Source of the DNA: Bog-756 sp963727075
Lineage (GTDB): Bacteria > Actinomycetota > Acidimicrobiia > Acidimicrobiales > RAAP-2
DNA: 64,000 nucleotides
Direction: 5' to 3'
Assembly: GCA_963727075.1 (NCBI GenBank)
Contig: CAVSET010000006.1
Location: 992,001 to 1,056,000, forward strand
Shown: in pieces, positions 8,948 through 18,620 of the stretch
Numbering within the stretch: the first letter of the stretch is position 1
How the letters are laid out: each line of letters begins with the position of its first letter
The notes under the pieces: generated by a model
Seen by the model: only the letters and a program-made list of their open reading frames with translations
Databases searched by the model: none
Told to the model about the DNA's origin: nothing
Made by a program: the position numbers and the translations under genes

Positions 8948-10106
8948 TCAACGGGGAGCACGGGGCAGGCCGAGGCCGACCATGGCGATGATGTCCCGCT
9001 GGATCTCGTTGGTGCCCCCACCGAAGGTGAAGATCGTCTGGGCCCGCGAGCTCCGTTCGAGCCTCCCTGCAGCACACAACCGGGTGAGCCTTCGGGGAGG
9101 TAGCCGGCCTGGCCGACGATCTCGAGTAAGAAGCCGATAGGCCTCTAGGGCGAACTCGGTACCGAAGACCTTGGTGGCCGAGGCATCGGCCGGGTCGAGG
9201 TCCCTTGTCGGCGGCCCACGCCACTTTCCAGTTGAGGAGCTTCAAGTACTCGGCCCGGGCCCGAACCCGGGCCAGATGCACCTGCACCCACTGGAGATCG
9301 ATGACCCGGCGCCCGTCCGGCAGGGTCGCCCCTTCCGCCCACGCCTGCACCTCGGCCACGTCGCGGAGGATCCCCGACACGGGGCAGATGGCCACCCGCT
9401 CGTGGTTGAGTTGGTTGGTGATGATCTTCCATCCCTGGTTCTCGGCCCCCACCAGGTTCTCCACCGGCACCCGGACATCGTCGTAGAAGGTCGTGCTGGT
9501 GAACTCGCCGGCTACCGTCCGCAAAGGCGTCCAGTGGAAACCCGACGCGTCGGTCGGGACGATGAACACCGAGAGACCCTTGTGCTTCGGTGCGTCCGGG
9601 TCGGTCCTGGCCGCCAGCCAGACGTAGTCGGCGTACTGGATGGCGCTGGTGTAGAGCTTCTCGCCCCTGATCACATACTCGTCGCCGTCGCGCACCGCAC
9701 TGGTCTGGAGGGACGCCAGATCCGTGCCTGCGGACGGTTCCGTGTAGCCGATGGAGAAATGGACTTGACCGCGCAGGATGCCGGGCAGGAACCTCGATCG
9801 CTGCCCGTCGGTCCCGAGCCTCATCAGCGTGGGCCCGACGCTGTTGAGGGTGAGCAACGGGAGCGGGACGCCAGCCCAGTGCGACTCCTCGACGAAGATC
9901 ATCTGGTCGACCGGGCCCCGACCCTTCCCCCCGTATTCCGGCGGCCACCCGATGCCCAGCCACCCGTCCTCGCCCATCCGCCGGATGTAGCGGGTATAGG
10001 AGGGCTCCTCCGTCTCGGCCCCGCCGATGTCGGTGACCAGCGTGGCAAAGTAGGAACGCAGCTGGGTTTGCAAGGCGGCCTGCGGCTCGGTCAATGCCAG
10101 GCGCAT
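8948..10106 (-). CDS. Acyl-CoA dehydrogenase, frameshifted C-terminus
   Basis: FAD-dependent alpha,beta-dehydrogenation of an acyl-CoA thioester (beta-oxidation or steroid/alicyclic catabolism). Seen from the N-terminus: GEDGWLGIGWPPEYGGKG, flavin/substrate loop GYTEPSAGTDLASLQT, YVIRGEKLYTSAIQYADYVW, and NQLNHERVAI. After AWAADKG (about 9205) the frame changes. DPADASATKVFGTEFALEAY follows in another frame, then at least one more shift before FTFGGGTNEIQRDIIA, the family's C-terminal signature, ends at TGA 8948-8950. All conserved blocks are present, so a functional gene with sequence errors is likely. It starts divergently, 69 bases from an SDR gene. Confidence 0.85.
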
Positions 10107-10175
10107 CGGACGCCTCCCTCTCTGTGGGAATGGGTCGGCGGTCCGGTCGGCGGGTGTGGGGTACGTTCGCTTCCC

Positions 10176-10970
10176 ATGAGCGACAGCCTTGCACCGACGC
10201 CCCCAACCGAGCTCTTCTCCGTCTCCGGAAAGATCGTCGTGGTCACCGGAGGTACTCGGGGCATCGGGCGCATGATCGCCGCCGGATTTCTCGCCGCCGG
10301 TGCGGAGGTGGTCGTGGCCTCGAGGAAAGCCGACGCGGTGGCCGCCGCCGTCGAGGAGCTGTCCGAGCTCGGGTCGTGCTCGGGCATCCCGGCCGACCTG
10401 TCGAGCGAGGACGGAGCCCGCCGGCTGGCGGACGCGGTGGCCGACCGCCACGCCCGAGTCGACGTGCTGGTGAACAATGCCGGTGCGACTTGGGGCGCGC
10501 CGCTGGCCGAGCACGACACCGGGTCGTGGGACCGGGTGCTCAACCTCAACGTGCAAGGGGTGTTCCACACCACCAAGTTCCTCCTGCCTCTGCTCGAGGT
10601 GGCGTCCTCACCCGACCGGCCCTCCCGAGTCATCAACATCGGCTCCATCGACGGTATCCACGTGCCCGTCCTCGAGTCCTACTCGTACTCGGCCTCGAAG
10701 GCGGCGGTTCACCAGCTCACCCGGCACCTGGCCAAGCGACTGGCCCCCCGGATCACCGTCAATGCGGTTGCACCGGGGCCCTTCGAGTCGAAGATGATGG
10801 CCGCCACCCTCGAAGCCTTCGGCGACCAGATCGTCGCCGGGGCGCCCATGAAGCGCATCGGTCGCCCCGATGACATGGCGGGGGTCGCCATCTTCCTGGC
10901 CTCGCGCGCCGGATCGTACGTGACCGGAGCCGTCATACCGGTCGACGGGGGTATCGCCACCACCGCGTGA
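10176..10970 (+). CDS. Short-chain dehydrogenase/reductase
   Basis: NAD(P)-dependent oxidoreductase of 264 residues, classical SDR. Seen: TGGTRGIG nucleotide-binding glycines, NNAG at the start of strand 5, catalytic Ser in INIGSIDG, YSYSASKAA holding the YxxxK pair, and the C-terminal VTGAVIPVDGG. The domain order matches 3-oxoacyl-reductase-like SDRs. ATG at 10176 was chosen because upstream codons in this frame run into the divergent acyl-CoA dehydrogenase gene. The shared promoter region and the nearby esterase and BVMO suggest a role in oxidation of alcohols or ketones. Substrate unassigned. Confidence 0.92.
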   Translation: MSDSLAPTPPTELFSVSGKIVVVTGGTRGIGRMIAAGFLAAGAEVVVASRKADAVAAAVEELSELGSCSGIPADLSSEDGARRLADAVADRHARVDVLVNNAGATWGAPLAEHDTGSWDRVLNLNVQGVFHTTKFLLPLLEVASSPDRPSRVINIGSIDGIHVPVLESYSYSASKAAVHQLTRHLAKRLAPRITVNAVAPGPFESKMMAATLEAFGDQIVAGAPMKRIGRPDDMAGVAIFLASRAGSYVTGAVIPVDGGIATTA

Positions 10971-11001
10971 CCCCGGAGCTGCTCGCCGACCGTTCAGGAC
11001 C

Positions 11002-11846
11002 TCAAGCGAATTCGGCCAGCTCGGGAAGCCGGCGGGTGGCCAGGGCCTCCGCCCGGGCGACGAGCTCTTTCCGGTAGGAGTCGTGGGTGAGGATGAGGAA
11101 ATCCTCGAGCCGGATGGCCGCCAGCACCATCTCCGCCACGTCTTCGGGCGGCATTCCGTCGGCGACCACCTGTCCCGAGGTACTCGGTGACGAACTTCTG
11201 ATCATCGGTGAAGTCGGTCCGCAGGTGCTCGGGGCGGTGCCGGTCCGAGGCGACGATGTTGGTGGCCACAATGCCCGGGCACAGGACCGAGGCCTTGAGC
11301 TTGGACCCGGTGGCCTGGAGGTCGTGGGCCAACGACTCGGTGGCGGCGAAGGCGGCGAACTTCGAGACGGCATACGGCGCCTCGAACGGCGCTCCCGACA
11401 GACCGGCCACCGAGGAGGTGTTGACGATGTGCCCTTCGGTTCCCTGGGCCAGCATCCGCGGCACGAACGCCCGGATGCCGTGGAGGATGCCCCACAGGTT
11501 GGCCCCCAGCACGAACTCGAAGTCGGCCACCGGCCGGTCCCAGATGAGCCCACCGACGAACACACCGGCGTTGTTGCAGAGCACATGGACCTGGCCCCAG
11601 CGGTCGAAGACAGCGTCGGCGAGAGCCTCCACGTCGCCCGCCCGGCTCACGTCGCAGACCTCCGCCACCGAGTCGGGGGCGGGATGGTGGGATCGCAGGA
11701 GCGGCGGCGGTCTCGGCGAGCGCCCGGCCGTCGAGATCGGCCACCGCCACCTGCATCCCCTCCCCGGCGAACGCGAGGGCCAGGGCCCTCCCGATCCCGC
11801 TGCCGGCTCCGGTCACCACCGCGGTCTTTCCCGTCAACTCCTGCAT
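11002..11846 (-). CDS. Short-chain dehydrogenase/reductase, two frameshifts
   Basis: Classical SDR. The N-terminus MQELTGKTAVVTGAGSGIGR carries the TGxxxGIG motif and ADLDGRAL suggests NAD(H) preference through the Asp. After about 11690 the frame shifts, continuing CDVSRAGDVEALADAVFDRW, CNNAGVF, TSSVAG and YAVSKFAAFAATE (YxxxK). A second shift near 11180 leads to VADGMPPEDVAEMVLAAIRL and stop at 11002. Joined length is about 280 residues. It lies 14 bases downstream of the HSL-type esterase gene on the same strand, so the two probably form an operon. Confidence 0.85.
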
Positions 11847-11859
11847 GGATGAAGTCCTT

Positions 11860-12789
11860 TCAGCTGTCCCCAACCGAGTCGGCGGGCTCGCCGAGATGGT
11901 CTAGGTGGAGGGAGAGGAACGAGCCCACCGCGTCGATGCTCTGGTCGGCCTCGGGGAGCAACGACCCGGGGAACGCCTGAAACACGTGGATCAGCTCCGG
12001 CCACACGGTCAGCGAGACGCTACCCCCGGCGTCCCGCAGTCGGCCCGCCAGGCGGGTGGCGTCTTCGACCAGGACCTCGCGCTCCCCGACCTCGATGAGG
12101 ACCGGAGGAAGCCCGCTCAGATCGTCGGCGAACAGCGGGGAGGCCAACGGCGAGGAGGCCGGCGTCCCGCCCAAGTACGCCGCAGCCATCAGGTCGAGCC
12201 CCTCCCGGGTGATCATGGGGTCGAGGTGGCCGAGGGTGTCGTAGGACGTCGCCGCCTGGGTGAGGTCCACCCACGGCGACAGGCAGACGGCGGCGGCCGG
12301 CAGCGGAGATCCCTCGTCACGCAGGGCCACCAGCGTGGCCACCGTCAATCCTCCGCCGGCCGAGTCACCGGCGATGGCCAGGTGCCCGGGCCGGGTGCCG
12401 CGGGCCAGGAGCTCCCGGTAGCCGGCGAGGGCGTCGGTGAGGGCGGCGGGATAGGGGTGCTCGGGCGCGAGCCGGTAGTCGAGGGTGACCACCGGACCGC
12501 CGACGGCCAGGGCGATCCGTCCCGCCAACCCGCGGTGGCTGTCCAGCGAACCGGTGCAATAGCCGCCGCCGTGCAGGTAGAGCACGGTCCCCCGGCCTCG
12601 AGCGCCCGCCGGGGAGAGCCGCTCCGCCGGGCGTCCACCGAGGGTCATCGGCTCCACGGTGACCCCGTCAGGCGGAGGGGCCGATCCCACGGTCCGGGCC
12701 ATGGCCTCCCGCTGTTCGGAGATCGTGCCCGAGACCAGCCCGGACTCCTCCAGGAACTCGCAGACCATCTCGACCCCGGGGTGGCTCAT
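11860..12789 (-). CDS. HSL-family alpha/beta-hydrolase (esterase/lipase)
   Basis: Cytoplasmic carboxylesterase of 309 residues, hormone-sensitive-lipase family IV. Seen: oxyanion-hole motif YLHGGGYCTGS, YRLAPEHPYPAAL, nucleophile elbow GDSAGGGL with the catalytic Ser, acid region GEREVLVEDA and catalytic His in WPELIHVFQ. The triad is complete. It is divergent (50-base gap) from the Baeyer-Villiger monooxygenase. Since BVMOs make esters or lactones, this enzyme is well placed to hydrolyse the product. That pairing is inference from position. Confidence 0.93.
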   Translation of the reverse strand: MSHPGVEMVCEFLEESGLVSGTISEQREAMARTVGSAPPPDGVTVEPMTLGGRPAERLSPAGARGRGTVLYLHGGGYCTGSLDSHRGLAGRIALAVGGPVVTLDYRLAPEHPYPAALTDALAGYRELLARGTRPGHLAIAGDSAGGGLTVATLVALRDEGSPLPAAAVCLSPWVDLTQAATSYDTLGHLDPMITREGLDLMAAAYLGGTPASSPLASPLFADDLSGLPPVLIEVGEREVLVEDATRLAGRLRDAGGSVSLTVWPELIHVFQAFPGSLLPEADQSIDAVGSFLSLHLDHLGEPADSVGDS

Positions 12790-12839
12790 CGCTCCTCCGC
12801 TCCTCTGGTGGAGTCCCCATCATGCCCTAGGGTCGTGCG

Positions 12840-14824
12840 ATGGCTCAGGGCCCGGCCGACCGCTTCGGCCGCACCGTGATCACCGACGACGACGACACCA
12901 TCGCCGCCGCTCTCGAAGAAGTGAGCGTGCCGGCCCTGATGATGTCGGTGGTCCACATGACCGGCGATCCCTCGATCCTCCGTGGCCCGCACCGGCCCAC
13001 CGGCATCTACCTCAACGAGGTGCAGGGCTTCATGAGCGACGAGGACCAGGTGGCCGTCCGGGCCGAGGCCCTGAGGGTGATCATCGCCTACCGCGACTCG
13101 GGCTGCGTGCTCCCGCCGCCGCCCGGCCCGGCGCTGGTCCACGAGATGATGAACGTCCTCGTCGCCCAGGAGGTCCCCGACGAGTACGTGCCCATGCTCC
13201 TCGAGGAGCTCGAGCTCGACGGCACCGACCACCGGGACCTTCACTGGGCGGACGGCCTCTCCCGCCAGGACCGGGAAGCCTTCCACGTACTGGTGATCGG
13301 CGCCGGGATGTCGGGCCTGCTGGCCGGCATCCGGCTCAGCCGCGCCGGGATCCCGTTCACCGTGGTGGAGAAGAACCCGGGCGTGGGCGGGACGTGGTGG
13401 GAGAACCGCTACCCCGGGCTGCCGGGTCGACGTGGGCAACCACTTCTACTGCTATTCCTTCGCGCCCAACCACCAGTGGTCGGAGTTCTTCGCCCGCCAA
13501 CCTGAGCTCCACTCGTACTTCGACCGGTGCATGCGCGACTACGGGATCGCCGAGCACGTCCGCTTCGACACCGAGGTGGTCGGGGCCCGGTGGCACGACG
13601 AGACCGCGCGGTGGTCGGTCCGGGTGCGCCGCGCTGACGGGGACATCGAGGAGATCGAAGCCAACGCCCTGATCAGCGCGGTGGGACAGCTCAACCGCCC
13701 GAAGCTCCCCGACATCCCCGGGCGCCAGCGCTTCGCCGGGGTCGCCATGCACTCGGCCGAATGGCTGGAGGGTACCGAGCTGGCCGGAAAGCGGGTGGCC
13801 GTGATCGGGACGGGCGCCAGCGCGTTCCAGATCGTGCCGACGATCGCCGATGAGGTGGCCCACCTCAGCGTGTTCCAGCGGACCGCTCCGTGGATGTTCC
13901 CCAACCCCCACTACCACGAGCAAGTCGGCGCCGGGTCGCGCTGGGCCTTCGAGCACCTGCCCTACTACGGCCGTTGGTACCGGTTCCTCCTGTTCTGGCC
14001 GGCCTGCGACGGTGGCCTTCCGGCCATGCGGGTCGACCCGGACTGGCCCGATCAGCACCGTTCGATCAGCGCGCGTCAACGACGCGGCGCGCGAGCTGTT
14101 CACCCAATGGATGGCCGACCAGATCGGGGACGATCCCGAGTTGTTGGAGAAGGTCGTCCCCGACTACGTGTGCCTCGGCAAGCGGACGCTGCAGGACAAC
14201 GGGAGCTGGCTGTCCGCCTTGGTCCGGGACAACGTCGAGTTGGTCACCGATCCCATCGCCGAGATCACCCCCAACGGGATCGTCGGCCGGAGCGGGGCCG
14301 AGTATCCGGTCGACGTCATCGTCTACGCCACCGGCTTCCATGCCAACCGGTACCTGTGGCCGATGGAGATCGTCGGACGTGGGGACGTGACCCTGGCCGA
14401 GCAATGGGGTGACCGCCCCACCGCCTACCTGGGCATGACCATCCCCAACTTCCCCAACCTGTTCTGCCTGTACGGTCCCGGCACCAACTTGGCCCACGGG
14501 GGAAGCCTCGTCTTCCATTCCGAGTGCCAGATCCGCTACATCATGGGGTGCATCAGCGCCATCATCGCCGGGCCGGGGTCGATCGAGTGCCGGCCAGAGG
14601 TGCACGACGCCTACAACCGACGCCTGCAGGCCGAGCTCGACACCATGGTGTGGTCCCATCCCTCCATCCGGCACAGCTGGTACCGCAACGCGGAAGGCCG
14701 CATCTACATCCTCTCGCCCTGGCGCCTGGTCGACTACTGGCGTTGGACCCGGTCCCCGGACCTGGCCGACTTCGCGGTGCGGTCCGTCGTGACCGGCGGG
14801 CTGACACCGGCCCCCTCCGGCTGA
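12840..14824 (+). CDS. HAPMO-type Baeyer-Villiger monooxygenase, two frameshifts
   Basis: FAD/NADPH enzyme inserting oxygen next to a carbonyl. About 660 residues when joined. The first 150 residues form the extra N-terminal domain seen in 4-hydroxyacetophenone monooxygenases. Then FAD-binding VIGAGMSGLLAG (about residue 153), GTWWENRYPG, and FAGVAMHSAEW corresponding to the BVMO fingerprint FxGxxxHxxxW. NADPH-binding VAVIGTGASAFQ and FQRTAPWMFPNPHY follow. An extra G in the run at about 13421 breaks NRYPG-CRVDV. A second shift lies near 14070 before NDAARELFTQW. Flanking segments are fully conserved, so these are probably sequence errors. The natural ketone is unknown. Confidence 0.88.
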
Positions 14825-14937
14825 CGGACCCCCCGGGGACCACCGGAGACGGGCGTCGCACGCCCAAGCCCTTGCGGAAGGGTCACGCATAGTGGGACGA
14901 TTGCCACTCGGCGTGCAATTCGAGGGGCAGACGCAGC

Positions 14938-16170
14938 ATGGGGCAGGAACGCAGACGGATTGCAGGCTGGGCCATGGGGCTTTCCTGCCTGGCCTTGGCC
15001 GGCGCCCTGGCCGCGCCGCTCGGGACAACGGCGGCCGCCGGGCCGGCGAACGCCCACAGCACCGGGCAGCAACAGACCGACTTCTGGCTGGCCACGCCAT
15101 CAGGCTCCGTCTACGCCTTCGGGACGACCGACTACGGGTCGCCCGGCGGGCCACTCAACCAACCCATCGTGGGCGCGGTGCCCTCGTCGGATCGAGGTGG
15201 CTACTGGCTCGTCGCCTCCGACGGGGGGGTGTTCACCTACGGGGACACCCGGTTCTTCGGATCGACGGGCAACATCCGTCTCAACAAGCCCATCGTCGGC
15301 TTGGCGGCCACCCCCGACGGGCACGGCTACTGGCTGGTGGCCTCCGACGGGGGGGTGTTCACCTTCGGGGACGCCACCTTCTACGGGTCCACCGGCAACA
15401 TCGTCCTCAACCAGCCCATCAAGGGGATGGCCACCACCCCCGACGGGCACGGCTACTGGCTGGTGGCCTCCGACGGGGGGGTGTTCACCTTCGGGGACGC
15501 CACCTTCTACGGGTCCACCGGCAACATCGTCCTCAACCAGCCCATCTCGTCCATGGCCACCACCCCCGACGGGCACGGCTACTGGCTGGTGGCCTCCGAC
15601 GGGGGGGTGTTCACCTTCGGGGACGCCACCTTCTACGGGTCGGCGGCCAACGCCCCCGGCGACCCCGTGCAGCACCTCATCCCCACCCACTCGGGGTTGG
15701 GCTACTGGATCGTGCAGCAGAACGGCACCGAGGTCGCCTTCGGCGATGCCGGAGGCACGGTGGCCCCGGCCACCGCCGTGCTCATGGGTGCGGTCACCCC
15801 GGGGGACAACGCCGTGCTCTACGCCTTCCAACAGCTCGGCAAGCCGTACATCTGGGGCGGCAACGGGCCGGTGGGCTACGACTGCTCCGGGCTCGTCCTG
15901 GCCTCGTGGAGCCACGCCGACGGCATCAGCTTCGCCCGAGTGGCCAACGACCAGTACCACACGGCCGGTGTTGCCGTGCCGATGACCGCCCTGCGCGCCG
16001 GTGACCTGGTGTTCTGGGGTTCCAGCCAGACCGACTGGACCACCGTGTACCACACCGCCATGTACATCGGCGGGAACCGGATCGTCGAGGCGACGGGCGA
16101 CCACGTGCAGCTGAACTCGCTGGGCCAGTGGGGCACCGGCGACCTCATGCCCACCGGGCGCCGCCCCTGA
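14938..16170 (+). CDS. Secreted beta-repeat protein with NlpC/P60 peptidase domain
   Basis: A Sec signal peptide (hydrophobic core WAMGLSCLALAGALA, cleavage near GPANA) is followed by about five repeats of 42 residues built on GYWLVASDGGVFTFGDATFYGS, probably a beta-propeller or solenoid. The last 130 residues form an NlpC/P60 cysteine peptidase: catalytic Cys in GYDCSGLV (about residue 315), His in VYHTAMYIGG (about 371) and a polar third residue likely in VEATGDHV. NlpC/P60 enzymes cleave gamma-D-Glu-diamino acid bonds in peptidoglycan. The repeats probably bind wall or surface polymer. The family is abundant in Acidimicrobiia. The ATG follows GAGGGGCAG. Confidence 0.88.
   Translation: MGQERRRIAGWAMGLSCLALAGALAAPLGTTAAAGPANAHSTGQQQTDFWLATPSGSVYAFGTTDYGSPGGPLNQPIVGAVPSSDRGGYWLVASDGGVFTYGDTRFFGSTGNIRLNKPIVGLAATPDGHGYWLVASDGGVFTFGDATFYGSTGNIVLNQPIKGMATTPDGHGYWLVASDGGVFTFGDATFYGSTGNIVLNQPISSMATTPDGHGYWLVASDGGVFTFGDATFYGSAANAPGDPVQHLIPTHSGLGYWIVQQNGTEVAFGDAGGTVAPATAVLMGAVTPGDNAVLYAFQQLGKPYIWGGNGPVGYDCSGLVLASWSHADGISFARVANDQYHTAGVAVPMTALRAGDLVFWGSSQTDWTTVYHTAMYIGGNRIVEATGDHVQLNSLGQWGTGDLMPTGRRP
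15195..15660 (+). repeat. 126-bp in-frame tandem repeat inside the NlpC/P60 gene
   Basis: Copies are spaced exactly 126 bases apart (CGACGGGCAC begins at 15315, 15441 and 15567). The central units are almost identical at the DNA level, including the G7 run, which points to recent duplication or gene conversion. Each unit encodes one 42-residue protein repeat. Confidence 0.9.
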
Positions 16171-16191
16171 ACGGCGGGCCGTCCCTGGCGA

Positions 16192-18468
16192 TCACACCGT
16201 GGTCAGGTGGGCGCCGGCCAACCAGCCGGACAGATCGTCGGTCGGGCACGCGCCGATCTCCGAGGCCGGGAGGGGCCGGCCGTAGAGGAAGCCCTGGGCG
16301 ATGTCACATCCGAGCGAGCTCAGCTGAGCAGCCTGGCTCGACCGCTCGACCCCCTCCCCTATCACGGCCATGCCGAGTGAGTCGGCGAGGGCGATGACCG
16401 CTCGCACGATGGCCCGGTCCTCGGAGTCGTAGTCCAGCTGGTCGATGAAGCTCTGGTCGATCTTGAGGATCTCGACGGGCAGGCGCTTCAGGTAGCTCAG
16501 CGACGAGTAGCCCGTGCCGAAGTCGTCGATGGCGACGTGCACCCCGAGCTGCCTCAGGTCTTGGAGGGTGGCGGCGGCGGCATCGGGGTCGTGCAGGATG
16601 ATGCCTTCGGTGATCTCGAGCCAGAGCTGATCAGCGGCGAAGCCCGACACCTGCAGCGCCTCGGCCAGCATCGGCTGGAACAGCGGGTCGGCGAGCTGCT
16701 GGACCGAGACGTTGACGGCGATGTTGAGCCGCTCGCGGTCCTGGTGGGCAAGGTCGCGCTCGCGGGCCCAGGCCGCCCCCTGACGGCAGGCCTCCCCGAT
16801 CACCCAATGGCCGATGGGCACGATCAGGCCCGACTCCTCGGCGGCAGGGATGAAGTCACCGGGCAGCAACAGGCCCCGGGTCGGGTGCCGCCATCGCACC
16901 AGGGCCTCGAGCCCGATGAGAGTCAATCGATGGAGGTCGACGAAGGGCTGGTAGTGGAGCTCGAACTCGCACCGGTCGAGGGCGCGGTGCAGGTCGTTGG
17001 AGGTCTGAAGACTGTGCACGGTGACCAGCTGGTCTCCGTCGTTGTAGACGGCGATGCGCTCGGGGCCGCCGTCCTTGGCCCGGTACATGGCCACATCGGC
17101 TTGGCGCAACAGTGTCGACGCCGCGGTCGTCTCGGGCGACGACAGGGCGATCCCGATGCTGAGCGATACGAATTGCTCTCCGTCCCTCCCGACCAGGGGG
17201 CGCTCCATCCCCACCTTCAGCCGGCGGGCGATCTCCACGGCCTCCTCCGCCGAGTCCACCTCGCACAGCACGGTGAATTCGTCGCCGCCGAACCGGGCGA
17301 GCAAGTCGGTCGACCGCAGGCTGCTCTGCAGGCGCTCCCCCACCCGCTGCAGCAGGCGGTCCCCGGCATCGTGGCCCAGGCCATCGTTGATCAGCTTGAA
17401 CCGATCGAGGTCCAGGAACATCAGAGCCACATGGCGGCCGCCCAGCAAGAAGCGTTGCAAGGAGGACTCGAGGCGGTCCATGAACATCACGCGGTTGGGA
17501 AGGCCGGTCAGCTGGTCGTGCACCACAGCATGGGCCAGCTGCTCGCGCAGGGCCCGGCGCTCGGTGATGTCCTCCACCTGGGCGATCAGGTAGAGCGGCC
17601 GCCCCGACCGATCGCGGGCGCACGAGGCGCTGAGTGAGACCCAGACTTCGCGGCCGTCAATGGGTCGGTAGTAGCGCTTCTCCTGGGTGTAGCTCTCGAT
17701 GTCACCGGCGAGAAGTGCGTTGATGTTGACCGCGGTGGCCTCCCAGTCGTCGGGGTGGGTGAGGTCCATCACGCGCCGCCCTCGCATGTCGTCCGGTACC
17801 GAACCGAAGATGGAGGCGTAGGACCGGTTGACGCGCAGGAGGGTCCCGTCGACCGAGCACAGGGCGATGCCGATGGGCGCCTCCTCGAAGGAGGCCATGT
17901 AGCGCTCACGGGACTCCTCGAGGGCCGATTCCGACCGCCGCAGCAGGGTCGTGCCCCAGGCCACCGCTTCGCCGACCATGACACAGCAGGGCACGACGTA
18001 GAGGGTGGAGGCCAGGCCGAGCGCCGACTGTCGGGCATCGAGGCCGAGCACGGGCACCACGTAGGCCACGACCATCAACGGAGCGACCCGGAGGCCGGTG
18101 CCGCTGGGCTGGGCCAGGCCAAGCCAGACGAACACGATCAGGAAGGTCACGGCATACAGGTAGCCGTTGCCGTTGGCCACCCGGAGATTGAGCCCGATGA
18201 AGGCGAATGCCATGGGAACCAGGCAGAGCAGCACCTTTCGGCTCCACCGCTCCCAGGGGACGAACCAGATGGCGACCCCGCCCAGGATGGCCACCCCGCC
18301 GACGACGACGCTGCTCACGTGCGACGAACCGGGGTCGGGGGACACAGCCAGCTCGGCGACCATACCGAGCAGGGCCGAGAAGACCCACAGGCCGGAGGCG
18401 ACCTGGCCTAGCTGCCGGGTCTCCAATCCCTCCTCCGCCATGACGCCACCACCGAGGAGCCGCCCCAT
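16192..18468 (-). CDS. Membrane PAS-GGDEF-EAL cyclic-di-GMP protein
   Basis: A 758-residue regulator of cyclic-di-GMP turnover. About six membrane helices (residues 20-180) precede a PAS domain (about 194-310), a GGDEF domain with intact RFGGDEF (about 393) and an EAL domain with GLEALVRW (about 520), NVSVQQL, EITEG, DDFGTGYSS and KIDQSFI. Both catalytic signatures are intact, so it could synthesise and degrade c-di-GMP, with the PAS or membrane part choosing the mode. Start is ATG at 18468. A second ATG nine codons in is possible. It converges with the NlpC/P60 gene. No c-di-GMP effector is visible nearby. Confidence 0.92.
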   Translation of the reverse strand: MGRLLGGGVMAEEGLETRQLGQVASGLWVFSALLGMVAELAVSPDPGSSHVSSVVVGGVAILGGVAIWFVPWERWSRKVLLCLVPMAFAFIGLNLRVANGNGYLYAVTFLIVFVWLGLAQPSGTGLRVAPLMVVAYVVPVLGLDARQSALGLASTLYVVPCCVMVGEAVAWGTTLLRRSESALEESRERYMASFEEAPIGIALCSVDGTLLRVNRSYASIFGSVPDDMRGRRVMDLTHPDDWEATAVNINALLAGDIESYTQEKRYYRPIDGREVWVSLSASCARDRSGRPLYLIAQVEDITERRALREQLAHAVVHDQLTGLPNRVMFMDRLESSLQRFLLGGRHVALMFLDLDRFKLINDGLGHDAGDRLLQRVGERLQSSLRSTDLLARFGGDEFTVLCEVDSAEEAVEIARRLKVGMERPLVGRDGEQFVSLSIGIALSSPETTAASTLLRQADVAMYRAKDGGPERIAVYNDGDQLVTVHSLQTSNDLHRALDRCEFELHYQPFVDLHRLTLIGLEALVRWRHPTRGLLLPGDFIPAAEESGLIVPIGHWVIGEACRQGAAWARERDLAHQDRERLNIAVNVSVQQLADPLFQPMLAEALQVSGFAADQLWLEITEGIILHDPDAAAATLQDLRQLGVHVAIDDFGTGYSSLSYLKRLPVEILKIDQSFIDQLDYDSEDRAIVRAVIALADSLGMAVIGEGVERSSQAAQLSSLGCDIAQGFLYGRPLPASEIGACPTDDLSGWLAGAHLTTV

Positions 18469-18620
18469 GCCCCTCTATCGGCACAATCGGCCCATGGATT
18501 GACCCATCCGGAGCCGGTTCTCGGCCGTCCCCCCGGGTCGGGCCCCATCCTGGACCCGGTGTGGCGCCGGTCCGCGCTGGCCCGCGCCGTCCCGACCCGC
18601 CGATGTGGGACGGTGTCGGG

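Noticed and set aside
9171..10175. Upstream extension of the SDR gene to 599 codons
   Set aside because: This part overlaps the acyl-CoA dehydrogenase on the other strand. The SDR starts naturally at ATG 10176.
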